Part shown: positions 1 to 8,651 of the stretch, in pieces | How positions within the stretch are numbered: the stretch's first letter is position 1 | How the letters are laid out: the number at the start of each line of letters is the position of its first letter | Assembly: GCF_035510375.1 (NCBI RefSeq) | Contig: NZ_DATKHG010000035.1 | Direction: 5' to 3' (one strand) | Origin: Paenibacillus_I sp035510375 | GTDB taxonomy: Bacteria > Bacillota > Bacilli > Paenibacillales > Paenibacillaceae | DNA length: 64,000 bases | Translations under genes and position numbers: made by a program | Notes under the pieces: model-generated | Seen by the model: the letters and a program-made list of their open reading frames with translations, nothing else | What the model was told of the DNA's origin: nothing | Databases searched by the model: none

Positions 1-255
1 GATCATTACGATAAATCATGTTATTATAAATTTGTCAACTATAATTTAATAAATCAAAATTAAGTTCACAAACCCAATATAGCTTTAAATGGATAGTTTT
101 GTATATAGTAAATTAAGACTAATTCATGAAGTCGACATTTGTCGAATATCTTTCAATACCGGCACTGCCCCCATCAGGACAACTCCTCCGCTCGCGATCC
201 GTTCCAGCCCTGCCGCTCTCGGACACAATCGAGGCAAACATGCAGACGTTCGATC

Positions 256-393
256 TCAAACCCTAAATCGAGCACCGCCTGCTGAAAATCGCGTTATCGA
301 CGCAGCCGGCTCGTCGGATGTCACAACAACCGCTTGCTTCCCATCCAGAGCAACCTCCGCCGAGTAGAAGCCCCAAGTGTCGTGCCCCGGCAT
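256..393 (-). pseudogene. Possible C-terminal gene relic
   Basis: A 45-codon minus-strand frame opens with an ATG at 391-393 and ends with TGA at 256-258. Its translation (starts MPGHDTWGFYSAEVALDG, ends GGARFRV) has the balanced composition of a real protein rather than of antisense DNA. No ribosome binding site precedes it and the frame upstream is broken, so it is probably the tail of a lost gene. I do not recognise the family. It lies in a GC-rich island between AT-rich flanks, as expected for a decaying gene. Confidence 0.25.
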
Positions 394-554
394 TTTTTGA
401 TCGCGGTCCTAGTCGGCAACGCCGCGCCATTCTTCATGATCCTAAAAGACATTCGTTATACCGATATGGCGACCGACTATCGCCATAATCAACTCCAACA
501 CAATCCACATTGCCACAATATCGGTAAAAATCTATATTGACTTTGCCGGTTTAT

Positions 555-586
555 TTGTTAATATCGTTTTGAAAACGCTTTATAAT
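555..586 (+). promoter_or_regulatory. Promoter-like region with cre-like site ahead of GH32 gene
   Basis: TTGTTA at 555-560 and TATAAT at 581-586 could be -35 and -10 boxes, although the 20-base spacer is longer than ideal. The 14-mer TGAAAACGCTTTAT at 570-583 matches the CcpA cre consensus TGWAANCGNTNWCA at 12 of 14 positions and overlaps the -10 box. A related 14-mer lies in the promoter region of the facing sugar operon (8370-8383). Catabolite repression of the fructosidase gene would be typical for this family, but it is inferred here. Confidence 0.45.
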
Positions 587-663
587 ATTCGAATGTATAC
601 TAAATTTGAGGTATTATGACCGTTTAACCGACATGCACCCCATTCTTCTTTTCAAGGAGGGCT

Positions 664-2164
664 CTGCCATCGTTTTACGATCCCGCACGGACCGAGCTTC
701 ATAACAGTCTCGTCCGCAAAGCCATGCAGGCGGTTGCGGAACTGCAGCCGCGAACCGTCGGCGATCCGTATCGGTTGAATTATCATTTCATGTCGCCTTC
801 CGCCTGGATCAACGATCCGAACGGACTTATCCGGTTTAAAGACGAATACCACATGTTTTATCAGCTTCATCCGTTCAGCGCGGACAACGGCCCGAAGCAT
901 TGGGGACACGCCAAAAGCGCGGATCTCATCCACTGGGAGCATCTGCCGGTAGCCTTGGCGCCGAGCGAGGCGTTTGAGGGCAACGGCTGTTTTTCGGGCA
1001 CGGCGGTGGTCGACAACGGTGTGCTTACGCTCGTGTACACGGGCAATCTCGTCGCTGAGGGCGTCAAACGCCAGGTCCAGTGCTTGGCATTCAGCGAAGA
1101 CGGCGTGACGTTCCGCAAATACGAAACGAACCCCGTCATCCGCGAGTTTCCGCCTGACGGTTCGGAAGATTTCCGCGACCCGAAGGTATGGAAGCACGAG
1201 AACAGCTGGTATATGGCGGTCGGTTCGGGCAAGGACGGCATAGCGAAGGCGCTGCTGTATAAATCGCCCGATCTCCTCGAATGGCGGTATGTCGGGGTCA
1301 TGGCCGAGAGTCCGGGTCCCCATCACGGCGTCATCTGGAACTGCCCGGACTTCTTCTCGATCGGGGACCGGGACGTGCTGCTCGTTTCGCCCGCGGTATG
1401 GCCCGGCAATATGCGCGAGGTCCGGAAAAGTCTGTACTATATCGGCAAAATGGATTATGACACGGGGAAATTTGTCGTGGAAGCGGACGGCGATGTCGAT
1501 GCGGGTTGGGACTTTTACGCGCCGCAAACGATGGTTGACGAACGCGGCCGGGTGATCTTGATCGGCTGGATGGACATGTGGTTCAATCTGATGCCGTCCA
1601 AGGCTTACGGATGGGCCGGCGCGATGACGATCCCGCGCGAAGCGGTTCTACTGCCGGACGGCAAGCTGGGGTTCCGGCCCTTCAAGGAATTGCAGGCGCT
1701 GAGAAGCGATCACCGGCGGTTCGATGCGTTCACGTTGACGCCGGACGTCGGGGCCCTCTACGGCGTGCAGGTCGATTCGCTGGAAATGGCCGCCGTGTTC
1801 GATACGGCCAGATGCGGCGGGGAACGGTTCGGAATCAAGCTGCGCCAGTCCGCGGACGGCCGTCACGAGACTGTCGTCGGTTACGCACCGGCCACGGGGG
1901 GAATTGACCTTGGACTGCACGGGCTCCGGCAACCTGCCCGGCAAGACCAGCCGCTGCCGCCTGCTGCCCGCGGCCGACGGAACGGTGAAACTTCATTTGT
2001 TCCTAGACCGCTTCTCGCTTGAAGTGTTCGGCAACGACGGAAGCACATGCGTCACGACCCGCATGTATCCGGACCCGGACAGCCCTGGCGTCCGTCTGTT
2101 CGTCACGGACGGAGCCGTTCAGATGAAATCGCTCGACGTCTGGACGTTGAAATCCGCATGGTAG
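664..2164 (+). pseudogene. GH32 beta-fructofuranosidase/levanase-like, frameshifted
   Basis: Glycoside hydrolase family 32 enzymes release fructose from sucrose, levan or inulin. Counting from the ATG at 724, the frame shows WINDPNG (residues 28-34, nucleophile D31), the HWGH block (59-62) and FRDP (150-153, transition-state D152). The reading frame is then broken at a run of six G (1896-1901). With five G the frame reads on through a typical C-terminal beta-sandwich (SLEVFGNDG) to TAG 2162-2164. The third catalytic motif is altered: the usual Glu of the EC(P)D motif is Asn (codon 1339-1341, N206), so even a repaired protein would lack the acid/base. Family-like residues continue upstream of 724 to a CTG at 664, just after AAGGAGG (654-660); there is no in-frame ATG there, so the start is unsettled. 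The TAG overlaps the ATG of the next gene (2158). Confidence 0.8.
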
Positions 2165-3185
2165 CCTTCGGAACGGCACGGGAAAAAAACCGGACGGGAG
2201 AGGGAAAAACTGCGCTGGTGACCGGCGGCAGCCGGGGGATCGGCCGCGGAATCGCCTATGCGATGGCCGAAGCCGGCTATAACCTGGCGCTCAGCCATTG
2301 GAACGATCACGCTTCGGCGGAAGCCGTCAAGGCCGAAGTCCGCGGGCGGTTCGGACGAAAGCTCTTCGTGTTCGACGGCGATCTGGAGCGGGAAACCGAA
2401 CCCGAACGGCTGACGGAATCGGCCGTCCGGGCCCTGGGGCGGCTCGACGTGCTGGTGAACAATGCGGGCGTCACGCTGTTCGACGACATTGCGGCGATGG
2501 AGACGGCGGACATCAACCGGCTGCTGCATCTGGATTTTCGCGCTCCCATTCTGCTCATTCAGCATGTCGGACGCCACATGATCGAACGCGGCATTCAGGG
2601 ATGCATGATCAACATTACCTCCACGCGGGTGGAGCGTGTTTACCCCCGCGTGGAGGTGTATGGCGGCGTCAAAGCCGCGCTCGCCCGCGCATCGCAATCC
2701 GCCGCGCTCGAGCTTTCCGCCTACGGCATCCGCGTCAACTGCATCGCCCCCGGAGCGATCGCCGCGACGAAAGAGCGCGAAGCGCATTACCTGGCATTGG
2801 GCCGGAAAATTCGGCTCGGCCGCCCCGGGCGGCCGGTCGGCCAGACGGCGAATATTCATCTGGATTTGGCCAGCCCAAATTTCGGCGTACAGGAGTGGAG
2901 CGAATTTTCCGAGCGCATGCGCGAAGTGTTCCCCGGCTGCCCGGAGGTGCGCCGCGGTTATGTGTACGTTAGCGGCAAGCCAGGCTGGGCGTCGATCTGG
3001 ACGAGCGGCTCGCCGCGCAGTATCCGTGCCATGAGCGGCTGCCCGACTGGACGCTGGCGCGCATCCCGGACGGAACGGCGGCGCGTCCGTACGGACGCGC
3101 CGCCAGGGATAAACGGACAAAATTCACCGAAGCTCGGCCGCCGAACCTTCACCCGCTTCTTTCACCGGGCAGACGATCACCTTGA
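2158..3185 (+). pseudogene. Chimeric remnant: SDR oxidoreductase N-terminus fused to mannonate dehydratase C-terminus
   Basis: The first ~220 codons form a short-chain dehydrogenase: TGGSRGIG cofactor motif, NNAG, then YGGVKAAL containing the catalytic YxxxK, and the PGAI segment. At about 2831-2840 the sequence switches within GRPGRPVGQTANIHLDLASP to the C-terminal part of an enolase-superfamily mannonate dehydratase (ManD/RspA type; PNFGVQEW, FPGCPE, GYVYVSGKPGWG, PDWTLARIPDGT). One base is missing near the GGG at 2987-2989; adding one G restores the family reading to its usual end near 3089, and that frame then runs to TGA 3183-3185. The simplest history is a deletion of about 1 kb that joined a neighbouring SDR gene and manD gene (a hexuronate/mannonate pathway pair), followed by a one-base loss. 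It overlaps the end of the GH32 gene. Neither half can be a functional enzyme. Confidence 0.75.
3077..3104. terminator. 28-bp perfect palindrome between convergent genes
   Basis: Bases 3077-3104 form a perfect palindrome centred on GTAC (GGCGGCGCGTCC followed by its complement). It lies where the mannonate-dehydratase remnant should end and just before the 3' end of the convergent DeoR gene. It could act as a hairpin for transcripts of both strands. No T-tract follows on either side, so a rho-independent terminator is only a suggestion. Confidence 0.45.
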
Positions 3186-3933
3186 CGCCGGTGTCTTCCA
3201 GCTCACGCAGGATGTCCGGATCGACGAGATCGGTCGTGATCACGATGTCGACATCGTCAAAGCTGCTGAACGAGACGAGCGCATGCCGGAGAAATTTGCT
3301 GTGGTCCGCCAGGATGACCGCCTTCTGGCCGGCGGCGATCATCGCTTTTTTAATTTCGGCTTCATAAATATCGGAGCTGGTGAAGCCTTTGCGCATCGAA
3401 ATGCCGGAGGATCCGAGAAACACGTAGTGCGCGTTGTATTTTTGCAGCTCGATTTCCGCCTGCGGGCCGACGAGACTCATCGACTTGGTGATCAGCTTGC
3501 CGCCGAGCAGAAAGATCGAGGCTTCCTCGTTATGGCTGCACTCCTCGGCCACGTTGATGCCGTTCGTGACGACCGTCAAGCCCTTCGCCTGCTTCAAATG
3601 ACGGGCCATGCACCATGTCGTGGAGCCGGCGTCCAGAATAATGATTTGATTGTCCGTCACCAGCTCCGCGGCTTTCCGGCCGATGGCGTCCTTCTCGTCA
3701 AAATACTGCAGCTTCCGCTGCTGCACCGGCGGAATCGCCACGTTGTCGATTTCCTCCACCAGAATCGCGCCGCCGTAATTTTTCTGAACCAGGCCGTCCC
3801 TCTCCAGCTGGTTCAAGTCCCGGCGGATCGTTTCCTCCGAGACGTTGAACTCCCGGACAAGCTCGGACACCTTCACGCTCCGCTGCTGAAACAGCCGCTC
3901 CTTGATTTTGTTTCTTCGCTGCACGACGATCAT
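3124..3933 (-). CDS. DeoR/GlpR-family transcriptional regulator
   Basis: A 269-residue sugar-phosphate-responsive repressor of the DeoR family. The N-terminal winged helix-turn-helix (residues 6-57, with VKVSELVREFNVSEETIRRDL and the family signature up to YGGA) is followed by the DeoR C-terminal effector domain with the DAGSTT sugar-phosphate loop and TNG segment. The length is normal. It is the last gene of the minus-strand sugar operon, 77 bp after the aldolase gene, so it probably senses a phosphorylated intermediate of that pathway. The start ATG at 3933 is preceded by a purine-rich GGGGGTAGGG. The effector and operator sites are not known. Confidence 0.93.
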   Translation of the reverse strand: MIVVQRRNKIKERLFQQRSVKVSELVREFNVSEETIRRDLNQLERDGLVQKNYGGAILVEEIDNVAIPPVQQRKLQYFDEKDAIGRKAAELVTDNQIIILDAGSTTWCMARHLKQAKGLTVVTNGINVAEECSHNEEASIFLLGGKLITKSMSLVGPQAEIELQKYNAHYVFLGSSGISMRKGFTSSDIYEAEIKKAMIAAGQKAVILADHSKFLRHALVSFSSFDDVDIVITTDLVDPDILRELEDTGVKVIVCPVKEAGEGSAAELR

Positions 3934-4010
3934 ACAAGCCCTACCCCCGCATGCCAGTCATTCATTCATTTCTTTAATATCGGTCAAAATCCCGCAAAAT
4001 GCAACTTACT

Positions 4011-4940
4011 TTACACGGTATGCAGACCGAAGCGGCCCGCTTGCCCGCGGCTGCCAAGGAAATGATTGATTTTATCGGCAACCGTTTGCTTGACGGCCGC
4101 CCGGCCAAGCTCCAGCTGCCCGGCGGGCAGCGCGCGGCATTCCGCGTTCGTCATCCGTTCCCGGCGGCCGAGCGTCGCGAGCAGCGAGAGCTCCAGGTCG
4201 GTCGCGATATTGACCTTGCTTACCCCGCCGTCCGGGAGCTCAATGGCGTTCTTCATCATTTGCTCCGGCACGCCGGAACCGCCGTGAAGGACGAGATGCA
4301 CGGGCGTCAAGGAGCGGATAGCCGCCAGCCGCGCATAGTCTATTTTCGGCTCCCGGACCCTATAGACCCCGTGGGCGGTGCCGCACGACACGGCCAGGGC
4401 GTCCACGCCGGTCGCTTCCGCGAATGTCCGCGCCTCCTCGGGATCGGTATACATTTCTTCGTCCTTATCGGTTTCAATGAAATCGGTCGTGCCGATCATG
4501 CCGAGCTCCGCTTCGACGGACACGCCGCGGGCGTGCGCGTACTCGACGACTTCCTTCGTCGCGGCAATATTGTCCTGAAGCGCCATTTCGGACGCGTCGA
4601 TCATGACCGAAGTGAACCCCGCCTCGATCGCGGCGGCGATCACGGACAGCCTTTTGGTGTGATCCAGGTGAAGCACGAGCGGAACCGTAATCCCGAGCGA
4701 GGCCGCCCGGCTGTAGAACTCGTCACCGAACTCCTGCGGCATGATCCCGTAACGGTCGAGCTCTTTTTCCGAAATTTGCACGATCAGCGGCGATTGCGTT
4801 TCCTGTCCGGCGAGCAGCACCGGGGCAATGACCGGCGTGTAGCGCGGCGAGAATGAGCCGACCGCGAATTTGTGGCGTTCGGCCACCTCCAGCGCCTGTT
4901 TCAAGGTAATGACATTCTGCGGTTTCTTTATGGCTGTCAT
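4011..4940 (-). CDS. Class II fructose/tagatose-bisphosphate aldolase family protein
   Basis: A 309-residue zinc aldolase of the FbaA/GatY family, which cleaves ketose 1,6-bisphosphates into dihydroxyacetone phosphate and an aldehyde in the cytosol. Zinc-ligand and catalytic positions are visible: HLDH (91-94, H94), VEAELG (E145), GTAHG (H190) and LHGGSG (H219). NIATDL at 244-249 is the phosphate-binding segment. The length fits the family. It follows the two permease genes of a CUT1 transporter by 36 bp, so it probably serves the catabolism of the imported sugar. Whether the substrate is fructose-, tagatose- or another ketose bisphosphate cannot be decided here. Confidence 0.9.
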   Translation of the reverse strand: MTAIKKPQNVITLKQALEVAERHKFAVGSFSPRYTPVIAPVLLAGQETQSPLIVQISEKELDRYGIMPQEFGDEFYSRAASLGITVPLVLHLDHTKRLSVIAAAIEAGFTSVMIDASEMALQDNIAATKEVVEYAHARGVSVEAELGMIGTTDFIETDKDEEMYTDPEEARTFAEATGVDALAVSCGTAHGVYRVREPKIDYARLAAIRSLTPVHLVLHGGSGVPEQMMKNAIELPDGGVSKVNIATDLELSLLATLGRRERMTNAECRALPAGQLELGRAAVKQTVADKINHFLGSRGQAGRFGLHTV

Positions 4941-4976
4941 GCTCGATCTCTCCTATTCGTTGCGGGCCCGCGGCTC

Positions 4977-5861
4977 CTATCCTTTGGTCCCCGCCGATAA
5001 ATCCATGCCCTGTATGAAATATTTTTGAAAAAAGAAGAACAGCAGGATGACGGGCAGCAGCACCAGCAGCGAAGCCGCCATCAAATAATTCCATTGGGTT
5101 TGGCCCGCCATTCCCCTGAACGTCTGCAACCCGATTTGCAGCGTGTACAATGTTTCGTCGTTGACATAGAGCAGCGGTCCCAGAAAATCGTTCCACGCGC
5201 CGTTGAACGAGAAAATGGCGATCGTGGCGATCGCCGGCTTGGCGAGCGGGACCGCGATGCGCATCCAGATCGTAAAATGGTTCGCGCCGTCGATTCGCGC
5301 CGCTTCGAGCAGCTCGTTCGAGATCGACATATAGAACTGGCGCAGCAGAAAAATGTAAAAGGCGCTGCCGAAGAAGGCCGGCACGATGAGCGGCAGGTAC
5401 GTGTTCATCCAGCCAAGCCTGGAAAACAGGATGTACTGGGGAATCATCGTGACGAACCCCGGAATCATCATCGTCGCCAGCACGACGGAGAACATCAGGC
5501 GGCGGCCGCGAAATCGCGTCTTGGCGAAGCCGTATGCGATGAAGGAATTGGCCAGCACATTGCCGATGACCACCGATACGGTAATGAACGCCGTGTTGAG
5601 CGCCCAGCGCGTAAAGTCGGCCGCCGGCGAGCTCCAGGCATCCGCGTAGTTTTGGAAATTGAATTGCTTCGGGACAAAAGTCGGCGGATACTGCGCGATT
5701 TCCTGCATCGATTTGACGGAGGTGGCGAACATCCACCATACCGGCGAGAGCAGAATCAGGCTGCCGGCGACCAGGACGAGGAGCACGGCGAGCTTCCGGA
5801 TTCGTTCGAGGACGCGGCGATCGGCATAGTAGCGGCTTCCGGTTTGAACGGCTCCTTTCAT
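4977..5861 (-). CDS. CUT1 sugar ABC transporter permease, MalG/UgpE type
   Basis: A 294-residue inner-membrane permease with about six hydrophobic segments. The EAA loop reads EAARIDGANHFTIWMRIAVP, which contacts the ATPase. The N-terminus has a single helix (VLLVLVAGSLILLSPVWWMF), as usual for the MalG-type partner. It starts one base into the stop of the upstream permease gene (TGATG at 5859-5863), which indicates translational coupling. No ATPase gene is nearby, which is usual for Bacillota CUT1 systems that share an MsmX-like ATPase encoded elsewhere. Confidence 0.93.
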   Translation of the reverse strand: MKGAVQTGSRYYADRRVLERIRKLAVLLVLVAGSLILLSPVWWMFATSVKSMQEIAQYPPTFVPKQFNFQNYADAWSSPAADFTRWALNTAFITVSVVIGNVLANSFIAYGFAKTRFRGRRLMFSVVLATMMIPGFVTMIPQYILFSRLGWMNTYLPLIVPAFFGSAFYIFLLRQFYMSISNELLEAARIDGANHFTIWMRIAVPLAKPAIATIAIFSFNGAWNDFLGPLLYVNDETLYTLQIGLQTFRGMAGQTQWNYLMAASLLVLLPVILLFFFFQKYFIQGMDLSAGTKG

Positions 5862-6805
5862 CAGCGGTCGCCTCCTTCATAATACACCCAGCGTTTCGCG
5901 AACTTTAGGTTGACCAGCGTCAATCCCATCACGATGACGAACAGCATCCAGGCCATAGCCGTCGCATAGCCCATGTCGAACACCTCGAACGCTTTGTTCC
6001 ACATATGCAGGTTATAGAAAACGAGCGAGTTTTGCGGCCCTCCATCCCCGCTTTCGGACATCACGTACGCTTCCTGGAAAATTTGAAAGCCGCCGATCGT
6101 GCTGGTGACGATGTCGAAGAAAATAACCGGCGTAATCATCGGCAGCGTGATCGTCCGGAAGCGCCGGATCGCGCCCGCCCCATCGATTTCCGCCGCCTCG
6201 TACAGCTGCGCCGGAACGTTCTGCAGGCTCGCGAGATACAGCAGCATCCCGCCGCCGAGACTCCACATTTTCATCATAATGAGCGCCGGCTTCGTCCAAT
6301 CCGGGTCGAAAAGCCATGCCGGGCCGGCAATTCCAACCCACGACAGCACCGTGTTGACGAGGCCGGTGGACGGGCTCAACAGCTGCATCCACAGAAAATA
6401 AACGCCGACACCCGACAGGACCGCCGGCAAATAATAGACCGTGCGAAAGATTCGCATCCCTGGAATGCCCTGGTTGAGCAGCACGGCGAGCAGCACCGCG
6501 CCGGCGGTCGTCAGAGGAACCATGAAGACGACGTAATAGATCGTGTTGTATAACGAGATCCAGAACAATTTGTCCAGCGTAAACATACGGATGTAGTTGC
6601 CCAAGCCGATAAAATCCATTCTGGAGGTGATGTTGAAGTTGGTGAAGCTCGCGTACAGCGAGAACAGCATCGGACCCAGGGCAAAGGCGATAAAGCCGAT
6701 CACCCAGGGGGAGACAAAAACATAGCCTTGCAGCTCTTCCTTCCGTTGCATCGACAGCCGTCGTCTGACCGGCGCCGTACGCTCGGCAACCGTGAATTCC
6801 TTCAT
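5861..6805 (-). CDS. CUT1 sugar ABC transporter permease, MalF/UgpA type
   Basis: A 314-residue permease that forms a heterodimer with the product of the next gene. The sequence has an N-terminal cytoplasmic basic stretch, about six transmembrane segments and the EAA loop YEAAEIDGAGAIRRFRTITLP. It lies 87 bp after the binding-protein gene and overlaps the downstream permease start by one base. The order binding protein, MalF-type, MalG-type is standard for CUT1 transporters. The substrate is unknown; the aldolase downstream suggests a sugar that is converted to a ketose bisphosphate. Confidence 0.93.
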   Translation of the reverse strand: MKEFTVAERTAPVRRRLSMQRKEELQGYVFVSPWVIGFIAFALGPMLFSLYASFTNFNITSRMDFIGLGNYIRMFTLDKLFWISLYNTIYYVVFMVPLTTAGAVLLAVLLNQGIPGMRIFRTVYYLPAVLSGVGVYFLWMQLLSPSTGLVNTVLSWVGIAGPAWLFDPDWTKPALIMMKMWSLGGGMLLYLASLQNVPAQLYEAAEIDGAGAIRRFRTITLPMITPVIFFDIVTSTIGGFQIFQEAYVMSESGDGGPQNSLVFYNLHMWNKAFEVFDMGYATAMAWMLFVIVMGLTLVNLKFAKRWVYYEGGDR

Positions 6806-6892
6806 CTCTCCGCCGCTCCTCTCTGCCCGCCTTGAATAAAAAAGGAGCGGCAGCCGTTGCCCACCACTCCATGTTTGCCGGTGACGTATCGC

Positions 6893-8296
6893 TTATTGGT
6901 TGCTTTGGATCAGCTTCTCCACGTCTTTCTGCGCCTGGGCCAGCGCCTTCTCCGCCGTGGTGTCGCCAAGCAGCGCCGCATCGACCTGGGGATTCACAAG
7001 GTTGCGGTAATCCGGCGCGAACGCGGGCGTCGGGAAAAGCTTCGTGCTCTGCAAATTCTCGACCGCTTTGGCATAAACCGTTTTGCCGGTTTCGTCCAGC
7101 TCCGGGCTTTGCGCCGCTTGGTCGGCAGCCTCTTTGTTCGCGACATTGTCGAAGTTTTTGACCGCCCAATATTGCTGCGCCTGAACGTCGGTCAAATAGT
7201 TGATGAACTCCCAGGAGGCGTCCGGGTTTTTCGCGCCGTAAGGAATTTCGACGACGAAGCCGCCGCCGGCGCTGTAATTGCCGGACCCTTCTTCATAGGC
7301 GGGAATCGGCGCAATGCCGAAATTGACGTCAGGTCCGTAATCGCGCAGCTGGGTATAGAACGTGGCCGTCCGGGTCATCATCGACACTTTGCCCGAGACG
7401 AACGCGTCCGCCTGCTGGCTGCCGAATTCCGCCTTGTACGCGTTTACCGTATCTTCGCCGAGACGTTCGGTCCAGACGTTGATCCAATTGATGGCTGCCG
7501 CTTTTTTCTCCGTATCGATCGTCACGTTGCCTTCCATGTCGAGGAAGCCGGTGCCGCCGTCGGCGTTCATGACCCAGCTGTCCCAGCCGAAATCGCCCCA
7601 GGTCGGATAAAAGCCGATGCGCTCGTAGCGGCTGCCGTTCTTCTTGTCCAGCTTCTTCGCGGCTTCTTCAAGCTCCGCCCATGTCGCCGGCGGATTCTCG
7701 GGATCGAGGCCCGCTTCCGCAAAATGGTCCTTGTTGTAAAACAGCATGCGCGTATCCGTATTGAACGGCAGCGCGTAGGCCTGATCCTCATACAGCACGG
7801 TATTCCACAGCTCCGGGAAAAAGCGGTCCTGAATGTTTTCTTTGTCGAGATACGGCTTCAGGCTGACGACCTGGCGGTTTTTCGCGCGCGTCGCCACCGT
7901 ATTGATGTCGTTGACGATCACATCCGGCGGGTTGCCCGCGGCGATGGAGGCCAGATTTTTCGTCCAAATGTCGCCCCAAGGCAGGTAAGTATGCTTCACA
8001 ATGATGCGATCCTGGGATTTGTTGAAATCGTCAATGATTTTCTCAATGATCGGCCGGCGCGTTTCGGAGCCCCAGAACGTCCAGAAATCGAGCTCGATTT
8101 TTTCCCCCGCGACGGTTTCGGTTGCCTCGTTCGACGGCTCGACTGTTCCCTCGCCCGCCGCTCCTTCGGCTCCCTTGCCAACGTTCGAATTCGCGCTGCC
8201 GTTGGCGCTTCCGCCGTTGTTGCCGCCGCATGCGCTCAGGAACAAGCTCATGACGAGACCGATTGCCAGCAGCAGCAATGCGCTTCTCTTGGCCAT
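6893..8296 (-). CDS. Extracellular sugar-binding lipoprotein of CUT1 ABC transporter
   Basis: A 467-residue family 1 solute-binding protein. The ATG at 8296 is chosen because AAAGGAGGG precedes it; an upstream GTG-type extension is less likely. The signal peptide ends in a lipobox (LFLSAC), so the protein is anchored to the outer face of the membrane after lipidation, followed by a Gly/Asn/Ser-rich linker. The mature domain shows the family pattern (LDFWTFWGS, PPDVIVND, WDSWVMNADGG). It is the first gene of the operon and is preceded by a good sigma-A promoter with a cre-like site. Confidence 0.93.
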   Translation of the reverse strand: MAKRSALLLLAIGLVMSLFLSACGGNNGGSANGSANSNVGKGAEGAAGEGTVEPSNEATETVAGEKIELDFWTFWGSETRRPIIEKIIDDFNKSQDRIIVKHTYLPWGDIWTKNLASIAAGNPPDVIVNDINTVATRAKNRQVVSLKPYLDKENIQDRFFPELWNTVLYEDQAYALPFNTDTRMLFYNKDHFAEAGLDPENPPATWAELEEAAKKLDKKNGSRYERIGFYPTWGDFGWDSWVMNADGGTGFLDMEGNVTIDTEKKAAAINWINVWTERLGEDTVNAYKAEFGSQQADAFVSGKVSMMTRTATFYTQLRDYGPDVNFGIAPIPAYEEGSGNYSAGGGFVVEIPYGAKNPDASWEFINYLTDVQAQQYWAVKNFDNVANKEAADQAAQSPELDETGKTVYAKAVENLQSTKLFPTPAFAPDYRNLVNPQVDAALLGDTTAEKALAQAQKDVEKLIQSNQ

Positions 8297-8369
8297 GGTA
8301 TAAAACCCCTCCTTTTCGGTTTTCCAAACACCCAAGAACCCACAGAATAATTCGGATGACGGCCTCTTT

Positions 8370-8438
8370 TGTATTCGTTTTCAATACGGTTTATGAGGTT
8401 TGTACGTTTATATTAGCGAGTAATACCACATAAGTCAA
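8370..8438 (-). promoter_or_regulatory. Sigma-A promoter with downstream cre-like operator for the sugar operon
   Basis: On the minus strand TTGACT (8433-8438) and TAATAT (8410-8415) are separated by exactly 17 bases, a strong match to a sigma-A promoter. About 20 bases past the expected start site lies TGAAAACGAATACA (8370-8383), which matches the CcpA cre consensus TGWAANCGNTNWCA at 13 of 14 positions. A downstream cre would act as a roadblock. The operon is therefore probably catabolite-repressed; the DeoR protein at its end is a second likely regulator. Confidence 0.7.
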
Positions 8439-8507
8439 CATTAATCTGTGGTTTTGTTTGCGTAATCCACAAAAAGGTTCAACCGAAAAAATCAGCGGCA
8501 CAAGAAT

Positions 8508-8540
8508 GAGCGGCCTGCCGATTAACCGGTCAGGCCGCTC
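8508..8540 (-). terminator. Hairpin downstream of the orphan binding-protein gene
   Basis: GAGCGGCCTG (8508-8517) pairs with CAGGCCGCTC (8531-8540) around a 13-base loop. It lies about 110 bases past the stop of the minus-strand gene 8652-9713 and ahead of the promoter of the sugar operon. No tight T-run follows; a T-rich stretch begins about 17 bases later. It probably insulates the two transcription units. Confidence 0.45.
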
Positions 8541-8651
8541 CTATGAAAAGTTATAGTTCGAAGTATAAAAACAACTTCTACATCATTCTTCCCTGTGTCT
8601 AATTTCTTTTGGACATGCCGAAGGAAATCTCCTCCAGGTCATCACTGTTGA

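Larger units (their letters stand above)
1..663. other. Leader region with gene relic and promoter, no intact gene
   Basis: The first 120 bases and the stretch 460-650 are AT-rich, while 130-420 is GC-rich and looks like eroded coding DNA. The only other recognisable elements are a promoter-like and cre-like segment at 555-586 ahead of the GH32 gene and its ribosome binding site at 654-660. The short plus-strand open frames here lack ribosome binding sites and family-like composition, so they are not called. Confidence 0.5.

Noticed and set aside
3186..4065. Continuation of the SDR-chimera frame across the DeoR gene
   Set aside because: The open frame after the frameshift is antisense to DeoR and not family-like; the true reading ends in the other frame near 3089-3185.
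6857..8350. Long plus-strand open frame opposite the sugar-binding protein gene
   Set aside because: Shadow of the binding-protein gene; no start signals and no family resemblance.
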